Positions 23,738 to 32,891 of a stretch of DNA of 64,000 nucleotides are shown here, in pieces (positions within the stretch are counted from its first letter, which is position 1; each line of letters begins with the position of its first letter). The stretch is from NCBI RefSeq assembly GCF_000208925.1, contig NW_001914861.1:146399-210398 (forward strand), in the 5' to 3' direction. The notes under the pieces were generated by a model, which did not search any database, was not told the origin of the DNA, and was given only the letters and a program-made list of their open reading frames with translations. The translations under genes were made by a program, and so were the position numbers. The DNA comes from Entamoeba histolytica HM-1:IMSS. Taxonomy: Eukaryota > Evosea > Mastigamoebida > Endamoebidae.

Positions 23738-24688
23738 ATGGCCTTACACAAAGCTGGTTTAAGTAAAGAACAAAAGAAAGCTAAGAAAGAAGCATATCTT
23801 GTCAAGATGAAAAAACTCTTGGAAGAATACAAACAAGTTGTAGTTGTCAAATGTGATAATGTAGGATCATCTCAATTCCAAACTATCAGAAAAGAATTAA
23901 GAGGAACATGCGAATTTGTTATGGGAAAGAATACTCTTATTAGAAAAGCCATCAAGAATCAAGCAGAAACTCAACCAGAACTCGAAGAACTTCTTCCACA
24001 CATTAAAGGTAATGTTGGATTCATCTTTACTAAAGGTGATCTTTATCAATTAAAAGCTAAACTTACTGAACTTAAAGCACCATCACCAGCTAAAGCTGGA
24101 GTTATTGCACCAAATGATGTCATTGTACCAGCTGGTGATACAGGACTTGATCCAACACAAACCAACTTTGTCCAAGCATTGAACATTGCCTCAAAGATTA
24201 CTAAAGGTCAAATTGAAATTACTTCAGAAACTCTTTTAATTAAAGAAGGAGAAAAAGTTGGTGTATCACAAGCAGTTCTTCTTCAAAAATTAAAGATTAA
24301 TCCATTCAAATATGGAGCTGTTATTGATGTAGTTTATGATAACGGTATTGTTTATGATGCTAAAGCTCTTGATTTAACTGAATCAGATATTGTCAAGAAA
24401 TTCCAAGAAGGTGTTCAAGCTGCTACTGCTATCTCTCTTGCTGCCAATCTCCCAACCGAAGCAGCCTGCCCACATCTTATGCTCAATGCATTCCAAGCTC
24501 TCCTTGGATTCTCAAAAGAGAGTGGTGTTGTATTCCCATTGGCTGAAAAGATCTTCAATAACATGACTGCCGTTGCTGCTACTGCTGTTGCTACTGAAAG
24601 TAAAACTGAAGAAAAGAAAGAAGAAGCCCCAGCTGCTAAAGAAGAAGAGGAAGAAGAAGATTTTGGAGGATTTGGTGATTTGTTCTAA
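23738..24688 (+). CDS. RPLP0: 60S acidic ribosomal protein P0 (uL10)
   Basis: A 316-residue stalk-base protein that anchors the P1/P2 acidic dimers and helps recruit elongation factors. Hallmarks are the N-terminal rRNA-binding block with CEFVMGKNTLIRKAI, the TGLDPTQTNFVQALNI segment, and the C-terminal alanine hinge followed by an acidic run ending EEEDFGGFGDLF, the conserved stalk peptide recognised by translation factors and by ribosome-inactivating proteins. The length is typical. Codon use is richer in C-ending codons than surrounding genes, matching high expression. The gene stands head to head with the RhoGAP gene. Confidence 0.98.
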   Translation: MALHKAGLSKEQKKAKKEAYLVKMKKLLEEYKQVVVVKCDNVGSSQFQTIRKELRGTCEFVMGKNTLIRKAIKNQAETQPELEELLPHIKGNVGFIFTKGDLYQLKAKLTELKAPSPAKAGVIAPNDVIVPAGDTGLDPTQTNFVQALNIASKITKGQIEITSETLLIKEGEKVGVSQAVLLQKLKINPFKYGAVIDVVYDNGIVYDAKALDLTESDIVKKFQEGVQAATAISLAANLPTEAACPHLMLNAFQALLGFSKESGVVFPLAEKIFNNMTAVAATAVATESKTEEKKEEAPAAKEEEEEEDFGGFGDLF

Positions 24689-24780
24689 GCGATCTCTCAT
24701 ACAAAAACACTTTTAAGAGACCATATTTTTCTTTTTGTTATTTTTCTGTTAATTTTTTAAAAAAGGAAATAATTTTTTTA

Positions 24781-24787
24781 AAGAACT
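24781..24787 (+). promoter_or_regulatory. GAAC promoter box of TBC gene
   Basis: AAGAACT, an exact WWGAACT match ending 25 nt before the ATG at 24813 in the 124-bp gap after the P0 stop. Confidence 0.5.
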
Positions 24788-24812
24788 ATGAAACATTAAG
24801 TCTTTCTTTTCT

Positions 24813-26174
24813 ATGGAACAATTAGGTAATCCTATTGGACTTAATATTTCTCTTAGTATTTTTAAAGATACTTATTTGTGTGACAAAGAATTAAATTCAC
24901 TTAAAAAAACTGCTATTTTTAATGGACTAAGTGGGTTATATCTTAGAACTATTGCATGGAGAGTATGGCTTGGGGTATTACCAACTCCAATAAGTATTAA
25001 TTGGGTAGAAGTTATTAAACAAAATAGAGAAAAGTATAATTTATTAATAAAAAAATATTTTGATGGGGATAAACAACGAGATAATAATACAGAAAGTGAT
25101 GAAGATATTAAAGACTTAAATTGTAGAATTAATAAAGATATTGATAGATTATTTAATATGTATGACTACTTTATGGATGAAAATTTTCGTAATAAAATAA
25201 GAAGAATGCTTTATATTTATGCTAGAGAACATGAAAATATGAATTATCAACAAGGATTTCATGAACTAATAGCAATTTTATATCATTCAATTGATTTTGA
25301 CTTATCAGAACAAGTTCATATTCAATGGAAAAATGAATCAAGTTTTCCAAAAGAGTATATTCCAGTTGTACAATGTTTAATTGATAGGTATTATATTGAA
25401 AATGACTGTTATATTCTATTTGAATGTCTTATGAAACAATTAGGATTTGTATATGAAATTAAAAGAGAACAAGACAGAAATGAAACAAGTGTAATTCAAC
25501 AAAAAAGTGATGAACTTTTTGAGAGAATAAATAATATAGATAAAATTTATTACGACGTATTAATCTCTCATGATATTATTCCATCTGTTTTTGGGATAAG
25601 ATGGATAAAGATGTTATTTGCACGTGAATTTCATATTGAAGATGTCGTTGAAATATGGGATGCAATTTTTGCTTATGGAGAAAATTTAAAATTAGTGGAT
25701 GGTGTATTTATTTCAATGATGTTGTATGTAAGAAATGACATAGTAGAACGAGATGACCCAACATACACTCTTCGTAGATTAATGAAATTTCCTCCAGTTT
25801 TTGCTCTTCGACCATTAATTGATATGGCTGTAAGTATCTGTGATAGAACAAGTAAAATATCTTCAATTCAACAACAAAATCTTGTTAATTTTAATCCAGT
25901 AAAAGCAAAAAGAGAAAAAAGAAAAGCTGCTAAGTTTAGTGCAGAAAAACAGCATTTATCAATATCAAAAAAAGAAGATATTACCCCTTCAAATCAACAA
26001 TCCTCTATTCCTGTTGTTGGTCATAAAAAAATTGATAAAGGTATGAGCAGAAACAAACAAAAGCTCATTGAAATTTATAATAATTTAATTGACCTTGCAG
26101 GGACAACAAATAATGACCATATTCGTCTTAAGGAGATTGAAAAGATGGTAAATGATGTAATGAATGATTTGTGA
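24813..26174 (+). CDS. TBC-domain Rab GTPase-activating protein, TBC1D5-like
   Basis: A 453-residue protein whose TBC domain occupies most of residues 28-340. Both catalytic fingers are present: the arginine finger in INKDIDRLF (the IxxDxxR motif, Arg about 111) and the glutamine finger in NYQQGFHEL (about residue 145). The stretch SVFGIRWIKMLFAREF followed by VVEIWDAIFA and LVDGVFISMMLYVR is close to human TBC1D5 (YGLRWVRLLFGREF, VVWDALFADG), which acts on Rab7 and binds retromer. I infer a Rab7-type GAP in endosomal or phagosomal maturation; the particular Rab is inference. The C-terminal 100 residues are basic and unstructured, then helical. Entamoeba has a large Rab7 family, so several substrates are possible. 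Confidence 0.93.
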   Translation: MEQLGNPIGLNISLSIFKDTYLCDKELNSLKKTAIFNGLSGLYLRTIAWRVWLGVLPTPISINWVEVIKQNREKYNLLIKKYFDGDKQRDNNTESDEDIKDLNCRINKDIDRLFNMYDYFMDENFRNKIRRMLYIYAREHENMNYQQGFHELIAILYHSIDFDLSEQVHIQWKNESSFPKEYIPVVQCLIDRYYIENDCYILFECLMKQLGFVYEIKREQDRNETSVIQQKSDELFERINNIDKIYYDVLISHDIIPSVFGIRWIKMLFAREFHIEDVVEIWDAIFAYGENLKLVDGVFISMMLYVRNDIVERDDPTYTLRRLMKFPPVFALRPLIDMAVSICDRTSKISSIQQQNLVNFNPVKAKREKRKAAKFSAEKQHLSISKKEDITPSNQQSSIPVVGHKKIDKGMSRNKQKLIEIYNNLIDLAGTTNNDHIRLKEIEKMVNDVMNDL

Positions 26175-26377
26175 GGTATGTCAGTTATTAATAACATTAA
26201 ACAAAACGATAAATAACTTTGAAGATTTTTATAAATCATATTATCGTTCTTTTCGTCTCAAAATATAAAAAAAGAAAAGTATTTCCTTCAATTTAATTTG
26301 TTTATTATTTTTGTTGATTTTTTCTTTCATATATTACTTTTTCAAGAAAAACTAGAAAAGATGACTGTTAATTTTAA

Positions 26378-29300
26378 ATGTCAGTAGTTAGTTTAAACGT
26401 TCGTTTTATAAATAAAGGCTATGCTGTTGGAGAGAGGTTACAGGGTTTTCTCCTTATTAATGTAACAAAGAGGGTAATTGTTAACCAATTACATTTTAAC
26501 TTAATTGGCGAAACTATTTTGTCAAATAATGCTTCAGACAAAAAAGCAATCAAAACAGTAACCAAATTTTTTACTTCACGTAATTATCCTCCATTGGCAG
26601 AACAGTCTAACGTTTCTTGTGAACCATTTTATCACGAATATTTTCCAGGTACCCATGCAGTACCATTTTCAATTATCATTCCTATTGTCCCACATCCTTC
26701 TTTACACCTTAAGGGGGAAGTTGGAGTAAGGTATCGATTACAAGCAACATTACAAATTGTTCCATTGAAAATAAAAGAAGATTCGGAGAAGACAATGGCA
26801 TTATCAACATTTACATCATCAAATGAAGTACCAATTATTTATTGTGTTAAAGATGTTTTTGATGTAAAGAAGCCAGAAGAAGTATATAATAGAGACCAAG
26901 TATTAGTAAGAATGAGATGTACAACTGGAATTAAACCTAATGAACCTATTAAAGTATTTGTTACAATTAGTAATAATACAGGGAAACCATTAAAACCAAT
27001 TATGTTATGGTATTCAGAACATATTTATAGAGAAACGTATATTACTTCAAATGGTGGTATTCAAGAATTAGATGAAATACCTAAATTATTACAGAAAGAA
27101 TTTATTTTAGAATCAACTAATTTATTTCCAACAATAAAAGAAGATGACTTTATTGTGGAGTCTTATGTTGAAATAAGAATTCAATTAAAGAAAAAACCAA
27201 CTATTATAGTTAAATTTCCTGTTACTGTAGGATGGGGTAAAAGTACAGTTGAAGGAAATCGTGCACGTGCTGCATTAGATGGTATTGATTTTGCAAAAGA
27301 AAAAATAGCATTTTATGGAACACATATGAGACCTACACCAAAGTGTGAAAATATTATTCAAAAAGTAGATGTAGAGGGTGTTCCAGTTTATATAAATCAT
27401 CTTTGGAGAAAGTGTTATGGAGATGAATCATGTAAGAATTATTTAAATATTAGATATCCGTTACCTGAATGTAAAAGACTACCAAAAGGATGGGGAATTG
27501 GAATGGATAGAGGAGAAATGTATTTTATTAATTGGAATAAAAAATATACTACATGGATAGATCCTAGAAGTTTTGAAGAACGACAAATAAAAGTACAAAA
27601 CATACAAATAACTCTTATCAGGGGTATTAATTTTCCAACATTAAAAGGAAAACAAACACAATTTTGGTGTGTTGTTACTGATAAAGATAATAATCAAATT
27701 AAAAGTGGTAAATCTACTAAATCAATTGACCCTGTTTGGGATGGAGATGAAAATACTTTCTTAGTTCAATTAGAAGAAAATAGAGAAAACATTGTGATTG
27801 GTTTCTTCAGTTCTAAAAAATTTGTAGGAGCAGTTGATTTACCATTGTGGAGAGTTGTTGAAAATGGAATTGAAGAATGGTTCCAATTAAAAAATTTTGG
27901 AGATTTTAGTATCCCTCAAACCGGTGAAGTACTTTTAAGAATTCAATGGGAAGGGGATGTACTTCCTGTACAACCAGAACGGGTGTTAATGAGATTTGAC
28001 CCATATTATTGTAATACTGAAGTAACAAAAGAACAAGAAAAATTTATTAATAAAATTAAAGTAAAAGAGCAGATGGATAATGTAACATTTAAAACAAGTG
28101 GTGATTTTATTACAGGAAAGAAAGACATTTATTTGGAAAGTGGAATTTCAGAAAATAATATTATTATGGGTGTTGCTCCAAATTATGACGTTGACTTAGT
28201 TGGAAGTAAAAAAGAAGAAGAGGTATTTGATATTCCTGAAGATGAAGAACTTGTAGCTGAAGAATTACCTACAAATGTAAATACCAAAAAGTTAGAAGAT
28301 ATGAAAAAAGGAGAAGTTAGCTCAAGTAGTGCAATTGAAAGTGAAACTGAAGAATGTAAAAATGAATTAATGTCAAATACTAACCCTAAAAGTTCATCTG
28401 AAACAGAAAAAGTAATTGAAGTTGCAAGAGAAGAGTCAAAAAAGAGTATAGAAACTAATAACGAAGAATTACAAAGTACAGAAATAAAACAAAACGAAAA
28501 AGAAGAAACTACAATAACGCATCAAGGAGATATCGAAGTTCATAAAACACATGAAGTTGTTAATGACGAATCCCAAAAGGAATGTGAGGAAAATCTAATT
28601 AAAAGTGAAGAAGAAACAATAAATAATAAATTATTAGGAACGAAGAGTGAAATAGATAAACAAACCCAAGAAAATGGATTAGATAATAAAACAGAAAAAA
28701 CTCTTCCTGATATTGATGATACTAAAGAATTGTTTGATCAAGTAAGTCATCAAGAATTAAATAATAAAGAGGATAAACAAGTTTTGGAATTAAAAGAAGA
28801 AATTGTAAAAAATCCTCAAGAAAAAGAAGAATTAGTTCAATCATCAAACAAAGAAAATAGTTTACAAGATACTACTCTCCCAAGTAAAAATGTTATTATG
28901 ACTAAAGAAGAAACAGAAACAGACCAAATTCAAAACGATAACATTGGTCAAGAAGACGAGGATGAAGAATTAGTTGAACTAAAAAAAATTGCTCAAAAAG
29001 CAAAAGAATATGAACAAAAAAGAAAAGAAGAAAAAGAAAGAAAGAAACAACAACAAAGACCACAACAACTACAAAAAGAAAAGTCTATTAAGGATATTAT
29101 TCAATTAAATGAAATGATTACACAACGTGAAAAAGAAGAAGACGACAAAAAAGAAATGATTAGAAAACAAGAGGAAGAAAGAATTAAGCAAGCCCAAAAA
29201 GAAGAAGAAGAAAAAGAACATCAAATCATTGAAGAGGAAATGAAGAGACAAGAAGAAAAAATAATAAAACAAAAGAAAGAAGAAGAGGAACGTAAAAAGA

Positions 29301-29746
29301 AATTAGAAGCTGAAATAGAAATAGAAAAACAAAGCAAGCAAGATCAAGAAAAGAGTAGAACAGAAGAAGAAAAGAATGAAGAATTAAAAATAATCCAAAA
29401 AGAAAATGAAGAAGAAGAGCATAATAAAAGAATAAAACAAGACGCAGAAGAAAATGAAAGAAAACAAAAGAAAGAAGAAGAGGAAAAAATTCAAAAAAAG
29501 AAGGAAGAAGAGGAAGAGAAAGAGAAACAACGTTTGAATGAAGAAAAGAAAAAGAAAGCATTAGAGCATCAACAGAAGAAAGAAGAACGAAGAAAAAGGA
29601 AAGAAGAAAAGGAACAAGCACAAAAAATAAAAGAGGAAGAAGAAAGAAAGAAAAAACAAGAGATGGAATCAAAAGCAGCGTCATTTGGTGTTGTTGACCA
29701 AATGAATTTCACCAATTCAGAGAAAGAATTATTAGGATTAATTTAA
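26378..29746 (+). CDS. Arrestin-fold scaffold with WW and C2 domains and long charged coiled coil
   Basis: A 1,122-residue single-exon protein with an unusual domain order. Residues 1-165 read as an arrestin N-domain (beta-rich, including EYFPGTHAVPFSIIIP); residues 175-290 as an arrestin C-domain (beginning with a segment reading VLVRMRCTTGIKPNEPI). Residues 367-397 form a WW domain (LPKGWGIGM...YFINW...TTWIDPR with both Trp). Residues 405-530 form a C2-like domain (IQITLIRGINFPTL, DPVWDGDENTFLV). After a low-complexity acidic linker, about residues 860-1110 are a Glu/Lys-rich coiled coil; the C-terminus is a short hydrophobic tail. Arrestin-fold adaptors recruit ubiquitin ligases or retromer-like partners. 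In yeast, WW and C2 belong to the Rsp5/NEDD4 ligase rather than to the arrestin, so here they appear fused in cis. No HECT domain is present. Confidence 0.85.
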   Translation: MSVVSLNVRFINKGYAVGERLQGFLLINVTKRVIVNQLHFNLIGETILSNNASDKKAIKTVTKFFTSRNYPPLAEQSNVSCEPFYHEYFPGTHAVPFSIIIPIVPHPSLHLKGEVGVRYRLQATLQIVPLKIKEDSEKTMALSTFTSSNEVPIIYCVKDVFDVKKPEEVYNRDQVLVRMRCTTGIKPNEPIKVFVTISNNTGKPLKPIMLWYSEHIYRETYITSNGGIQELDEIPKLLQKEFILESTNLFPTIKEDDFIVESYVEIRIQLKKKPTIIVKFPVTVGWGKSTVEGNRARAALDGIDFAKEKIAFYGTHMRPTPKCENIIQKVDVEGVPVYINHLWRKCYGDESCKNYLNIRYPLPECKRLPKGWGIGMDRGEMYFINWNKKYTTWIDPRSFEERQIKVQNIQITLIRGINFPTLKGKQTQFWCVVTDKDNNQIKSGKSTKSIDPVWDGDENTFLVQLEENRENIVIGFFSSKKFVGAVDLPLWRVVENGIEEWFQLKNFGDFSIPQTGEVLLRIQWEGDVLPVQPERVLMRFDPYYCNTEVTKEQEKFINKIKVKEQMDNVTFKTSGDFITGKKDIYLESGISENNIIMGVAPNYDVDLVGSKKEEEVFDIPEDEELVAEELPTNVNTKKLEDMKKGEVSSSSAIESETEECKNELMSNTNPKSSSETEKVIEVAREESKKSIETNNEELQSTEIKQNEKEETTITHQGDIEVHKTHEVVNDESQKECEENLIKSEEETINNKLLGTKSEIDKQTQENGLDNKTEKTLPDIDDTKELFDQVSHQELNNKEDKQVLELKEEIVKNPQEKEELVQSSNKENSLQDTTLPSKNVIMTKEETETDQIQNDNIGQEDEDEELVELKKIAQKAKEYEQKRKEEKERKKQQQRPQQLQKEKSIKDIIQLNEMITQREKEEDDKKEMIRKQEEERIKQAQKEEEEKEHQIIEEEMKRQEEKIIKQKKEEEERKKKLEAEIEIEKQSKQDQEKSRTEEEKNEELKIIQKENEEEEHNKRIKQDAEENERKQKKEEEEKIQKKKEEEEEKEKQRLNEEKKKKALEHQQKKEERRKRKEEKEQAQKIKEEEERKKKQEMESKAASFGVVDQMNFTNSEKELLGLI

Positions 29747-29795
29747 TTATAATATCATTTATCAAATTCAATTAAATGTAAGAGGATGTGTTAAT

Positions 29796-31871
29796 TTATA
29801 ACACTTCAAAAAATAAATAAGGAAGTAAAGCACCACAAATAAATACCCATAGAAATATTGGAAGTCCAAAAAGAAATACTTCTTTTAATGTATAATGTGC
29901 TTTTTGATTGATAATCATATGAGTTGGATATCCAATTGTTAATAAAAATGAAGATGAGGATGCTATCATCATTGTGTACATTGCTGATTTAATTCCAATT
30001 AATGAGCCATGTTCTGCACTATCGGAATCTCCATAATAAAGATGCCATACCATTGGAAACATAATATCAACAATAACTGTATTAGCAAATGGTTGAGCAA
30101 GTAAAATAGTAGGTAAAAAAATCCCCATTAAAATACCGTATTTTCCTAATGAAATAAACCATTGAGAACAAGATAATGTCAACAATGTACCAATATGTGT
30201 TGTTTGTATTGCTGAAGTGATTCCATATGATGCTGCAATAACACAAATTACTTGAACGTCAATAGATTGATAGATTTCTGAGACAGTCATACATTGAGTG
30301 ATGATAAGAACCAAAGCTGAAGCAAAACCAGAAACAAATAATGGACAAACTTTTGTTGATTCTAAAATACATGGAATAAGAAGACAAAATATTGGAACAA
30401 TAGTTTTAATAATATTTGTTGGTTGTGGTAAATCAACATCGATTTGTGTAACTAAATGAAAATCATTTCCTTTTAATTCTTGTTTTTGTGGAGAAAGAAC
30501 AATGTATGTTCTTTCAGAAGAAAGAATATTGATTTGGTTCAACTGTTCTTTCCATTTATTCTCATCTATTGAAATTCCTAAAAATCCAATACCACGTTCA
30601 TTAATCATTTTAATGTCTTGTCCAATTATTGTGTCTTGAGGACTTAAGGCAATTTCATATACAGTAGCTCCAACTAACTCATGAATTGTTGGATCAGAAG
30701 GAACAACTCCATTATATGTCAACACATCTTTTAATATTGAAGATGGAGCAATATAACAGAGTATATCATTCTTTTTTATAATTGTATCGTCTTTAACATC
30801 AATATAATTTTCTCCACGTTTAATATAACATAATTTACCATTAGGAGGTTTATTTAATACAGTTTCTCCTAAATGCAATCCAATAAATCTAGATTTTTCT
30901 TCTATACGGAAAGTGAATATATATGATTTGTTTGTTTTATGAAATGATTCTTCTTTATGACGACTAAGAATCCCATTTGCAAAGATAATATAAATAAGTG
31001 CTGGAATAGAAATGATTGATGAAATAATAGCAATTTCAAAATATGGCATTGTAATATTTAAATGAATACCTTTTTTATTAAGTTCTAATACTTTTGTAAT
31101 TAACAACGTTCTTGCCCGATGGAATGATGAATTACCAAGTATTGAATTCATTCCACCAAGAATAGCACTAAATGAGATTGGTAACAAAACTTTACTAGGA
31201 GGAATTCCAGATGTTTTTGTCCACGTATGAACTATAGACATTGATAATAAAACAACTGGTATATTGTCGATTACAACAGATAACAAAAAAGTAATAAGAA
31301 CCATAAATAATAATGATGGCCAAACATGTTTTTCATATGTTTCTGGAAATATATTTCTAGTTAAAAATTCTAAACTTCTATTTTTAATTATTGCTGTTGA
31401 AAGAATATAAGAAACAATAATTGTTATAACTGATCGATCACTAAATCCTTGAAAACCTTGTGCAGGAGTTATTACTCTACAAGCAATTAAAAGACCAACT
31501 ATTGCCATCATAACAACTCCAGGATGATATAAATTAGATAAAATTAATGTAATCATTACTCCAACAAATATCAAACAAAGAATTGTTTTGTAAGTAACAT
31601 CTCCAATTTCAGCCATTTTCCAATCAGTAAAATAAACAACTAATGAAAATGCAATAAAGCACAAAACAAATAATACACAATACCATTTTTCTAGTAAAAT
31701 CCATCCTATAAATTTAAAGAACTTTAAGAAAGTAACTTTTCTTTCAGCTTCTTCTTTTCGAAAAATTTCAATATCATTATCTGAAATAAACTGATCAATT
31801 GGTTCATTAACTTCAATCTCGTTGTCATCTTGTGTTAATTTTTCTTCTTCGGTTAGTAATGGTTCATCCAT
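29796..31871 (-). CDS. SLC13/DASS-type anion:Na+ symporter with TrkA-C (RCK_C) domain
   Basis: A 691-residue polytopic membrane protein. It starts with an acidic cytosolic segment (about 45 residues), then hydrophobic helices with the phrase PAQGFQGFSDRSVITIIVSY, typical of the divalent-anion:sodium symporter superfamily. A central soluble region at about residues 315-470 contains FIGLHLGETVL and KKNDILCYIAP, matching TrkA-C / RCK_C regulatory domains found between the two halves of YfbS- and SAC1-like transporters. The second set of helices follows (residues 490-690), including MTVSEIYQSIDVQVI and the conserved FANTVIVDIMFP. Likely substrates are sulfate, phosphate or dicarboxylates; sequence alone does not choose. 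Sulfate uptake matters in Entamoeba, whose mitosomes activate sulfate, which makes that an attractive but unproven guess. Confidence 0.85.
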   Translation of the reverse strand: MDEPLLTEEEKLTQDDNEIEVNEPIDQFISDNDIEIFRKEEAERKVTFLKFFKFIGWILLEKWYCVLFVLCFIAFSLVVYFTDWKMAEIGDVTYKTILCLIFVGVMITLILSNLYHPGVVMMAIVGLLIACRVITPAQGFQGFSDRSVITIIVSYILSTAIIKNRSLEFLTRNIFPETYEKHVWPSLLFMVLITFLLSVVIDNIPVVLLSMSIVHTWTKTSGIPPSKVLLPISFSAILGGMNSILGNSSFHRARTLLITKVLELNKKGIHLNITMPYFEIAIISSIISIPALIYIIFANGILSRHKEESFHKTNKSYIFTFRIEEKSRFIGLHLGETVLNKPPNGKLCYIKRGENYIDVKDDTIIKKNDILCYIAPSSILKDVLTYNGVVPSDPTIHELVGATVYEIALSPQDTIIGQDIKMINERGIGFLGISIDENKWKEQLNQINILSSERTYIVLSPQKQELKGNDFHLVTQIDVDLPQPTNIIKTIVPIFCLLIPCILESTKVCPLFVSGFASALVLIITQCMTVSEIYQSIDVQVICVIAASYGITSAIQTTHIGTLLTLSCSQWFISLGKYGILMGIFLPTILLAQPFANTVIVDIMFPMVWHLYYGDSDSAEHGSLIGIKSAMYTMMIASSSSFLLTIGYPTHMIINQKAHYTLKEVFLFGLPIFLWVFICGALLPYLFFEVL

Positions 31872-32362
31872 TTTTGTTTTACTTTTATTATGTAATCTTC
31901 TTTTACAGTTTCTTTACTTCATTTTTTAGATTTTCTCTTTTATTATCTTATAACAACATTAATCCCATTTTCAGGGTTTTTTCCTATTGTATTTTTTATT
32001 TATGTATTGTAATTAGTTTTTTATATTTTTAAAAATCCTATCATATTAAACAAAAGTTTTAGTAAAGCACTATTCTCAAAGGGATACAACAACAGACTCT
32101 TCTTTTTAGTGAATTAAATAAAAATAAATTCAACAACTCTTATTTTATTGTTTTAAGTGAAAAAGCGTAATCTAAAAAAGAAACGGTTATTTTAAGATTA
32201 ATTAGACAGAATTGATTTATTATAACCAAATTCATTAATAATATAGCAATAATCAATACCAAAATCAGAAGAATAGTTTATTCGAAGAAAGATTTAAAAA
32301 AGTCTAAAAACAGACACAAATTCATCTTAAAAAGGTGAACTTGAAAAGAGAGTTAAAAACAA
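31872..32362. promoter_or_regulatory. Divergent promoter region, transporter / light-chain gene
   Basis: A 491-bp AT-rich region between head-to-head genes. GTGAACT at 32335-32341, 21 nt before the light-chain ATG, is a near match to the GAAC box, and ACAAATTCA (32317-32325) resembles an Entamoeba initiator. No other feature was recognised. Confidence 0.4.
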
Positions 32363-32803
32363 ATGACAACAAGTGAATTAATTGATGATTATTTCGCAAT
32401 CTTGGATATTGATCATGACAAGAAGATTTCTCGGGATCAAGTCATCGAATTATTGAGGGCTCTTGGAAAAGCACCAACTCAACAACAAGAAGAAGCTATT
32501 ATGAGAGAAGTAAAAGAAGATCTTGTTGGAGTTGAAAAAATTAGACAATTATATAAGAAATGTGAAATGAAAGTACCCAAAGATTTGTATGATGATATGT
32601 TTGGTGTATTTACTGCTTTAGATAAAGAAGAAAATGGTCAAATTCATGAAGCTGAATTAAGACAAATTCTTTCAGTTTTAGGAAGACCACTTTCAAATTC
32701 TGAAGTTGAAGCTATTATGAGATCTGCCACAGTAAGTAGAGAAGGTTATGTTGATTATAAGGAATTTGCTGATATGCTTGTTAAAGAATATCCACCAGAA
32801 TAA
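32363..32803 (+). CDS. Calmodulin-like protein, probably myosin essential light chain type
   Basis: A 146-residue protein with the four-EF-hand calmodulin layout. The first loop (DIDHDKKISRDQ) is degenerate at position 12; the third region (ALDKEENGQIHEAELRQILS) aligns well with myosin essential light chains, which read VFDKEGNGTV.GAELRHVL at the same place; the fourth loop (TVSREGYVDYKE) lacks the first Asp. Loss of calcium ligands in most loops is usual for light chains, which clamp the IQ motif of a myosin heavy chain. I infer a cytoskeletal role; a calcium sensor of another target is possible. Length and start fit the family. Confidence 0.85.
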   Translation: MTTSELIDDYFAILDIDHDKKISRDQVIELLRALGKAPTQQQEEAIMREVKEDLVGVEKIRQLYKKCEMKVPKDLYDDMFGVFTALDKEENGQIHEAELRQILSVLGRPLSNSEVEAIMRSATVSREGYVDYKEFADMLVKEYPPE

Positions 32804-32891
32804 ATAACCTTTTTAATTTCATCGTTTTATTTTAGTTTAATTTTAAATAAAACTGACCAAATTTAAATTATGAAAATGAAAAGTTCATTAG

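Noticed and set aside
29226..29684. 152-codon antisense ORF in the arrestin-scaffold gene
   Set aside because: It is the mirror of Glu/Lys codon repeats (Leu/Phe/Ser on the other strand), a known artefact of coiled-coil coding DNA.
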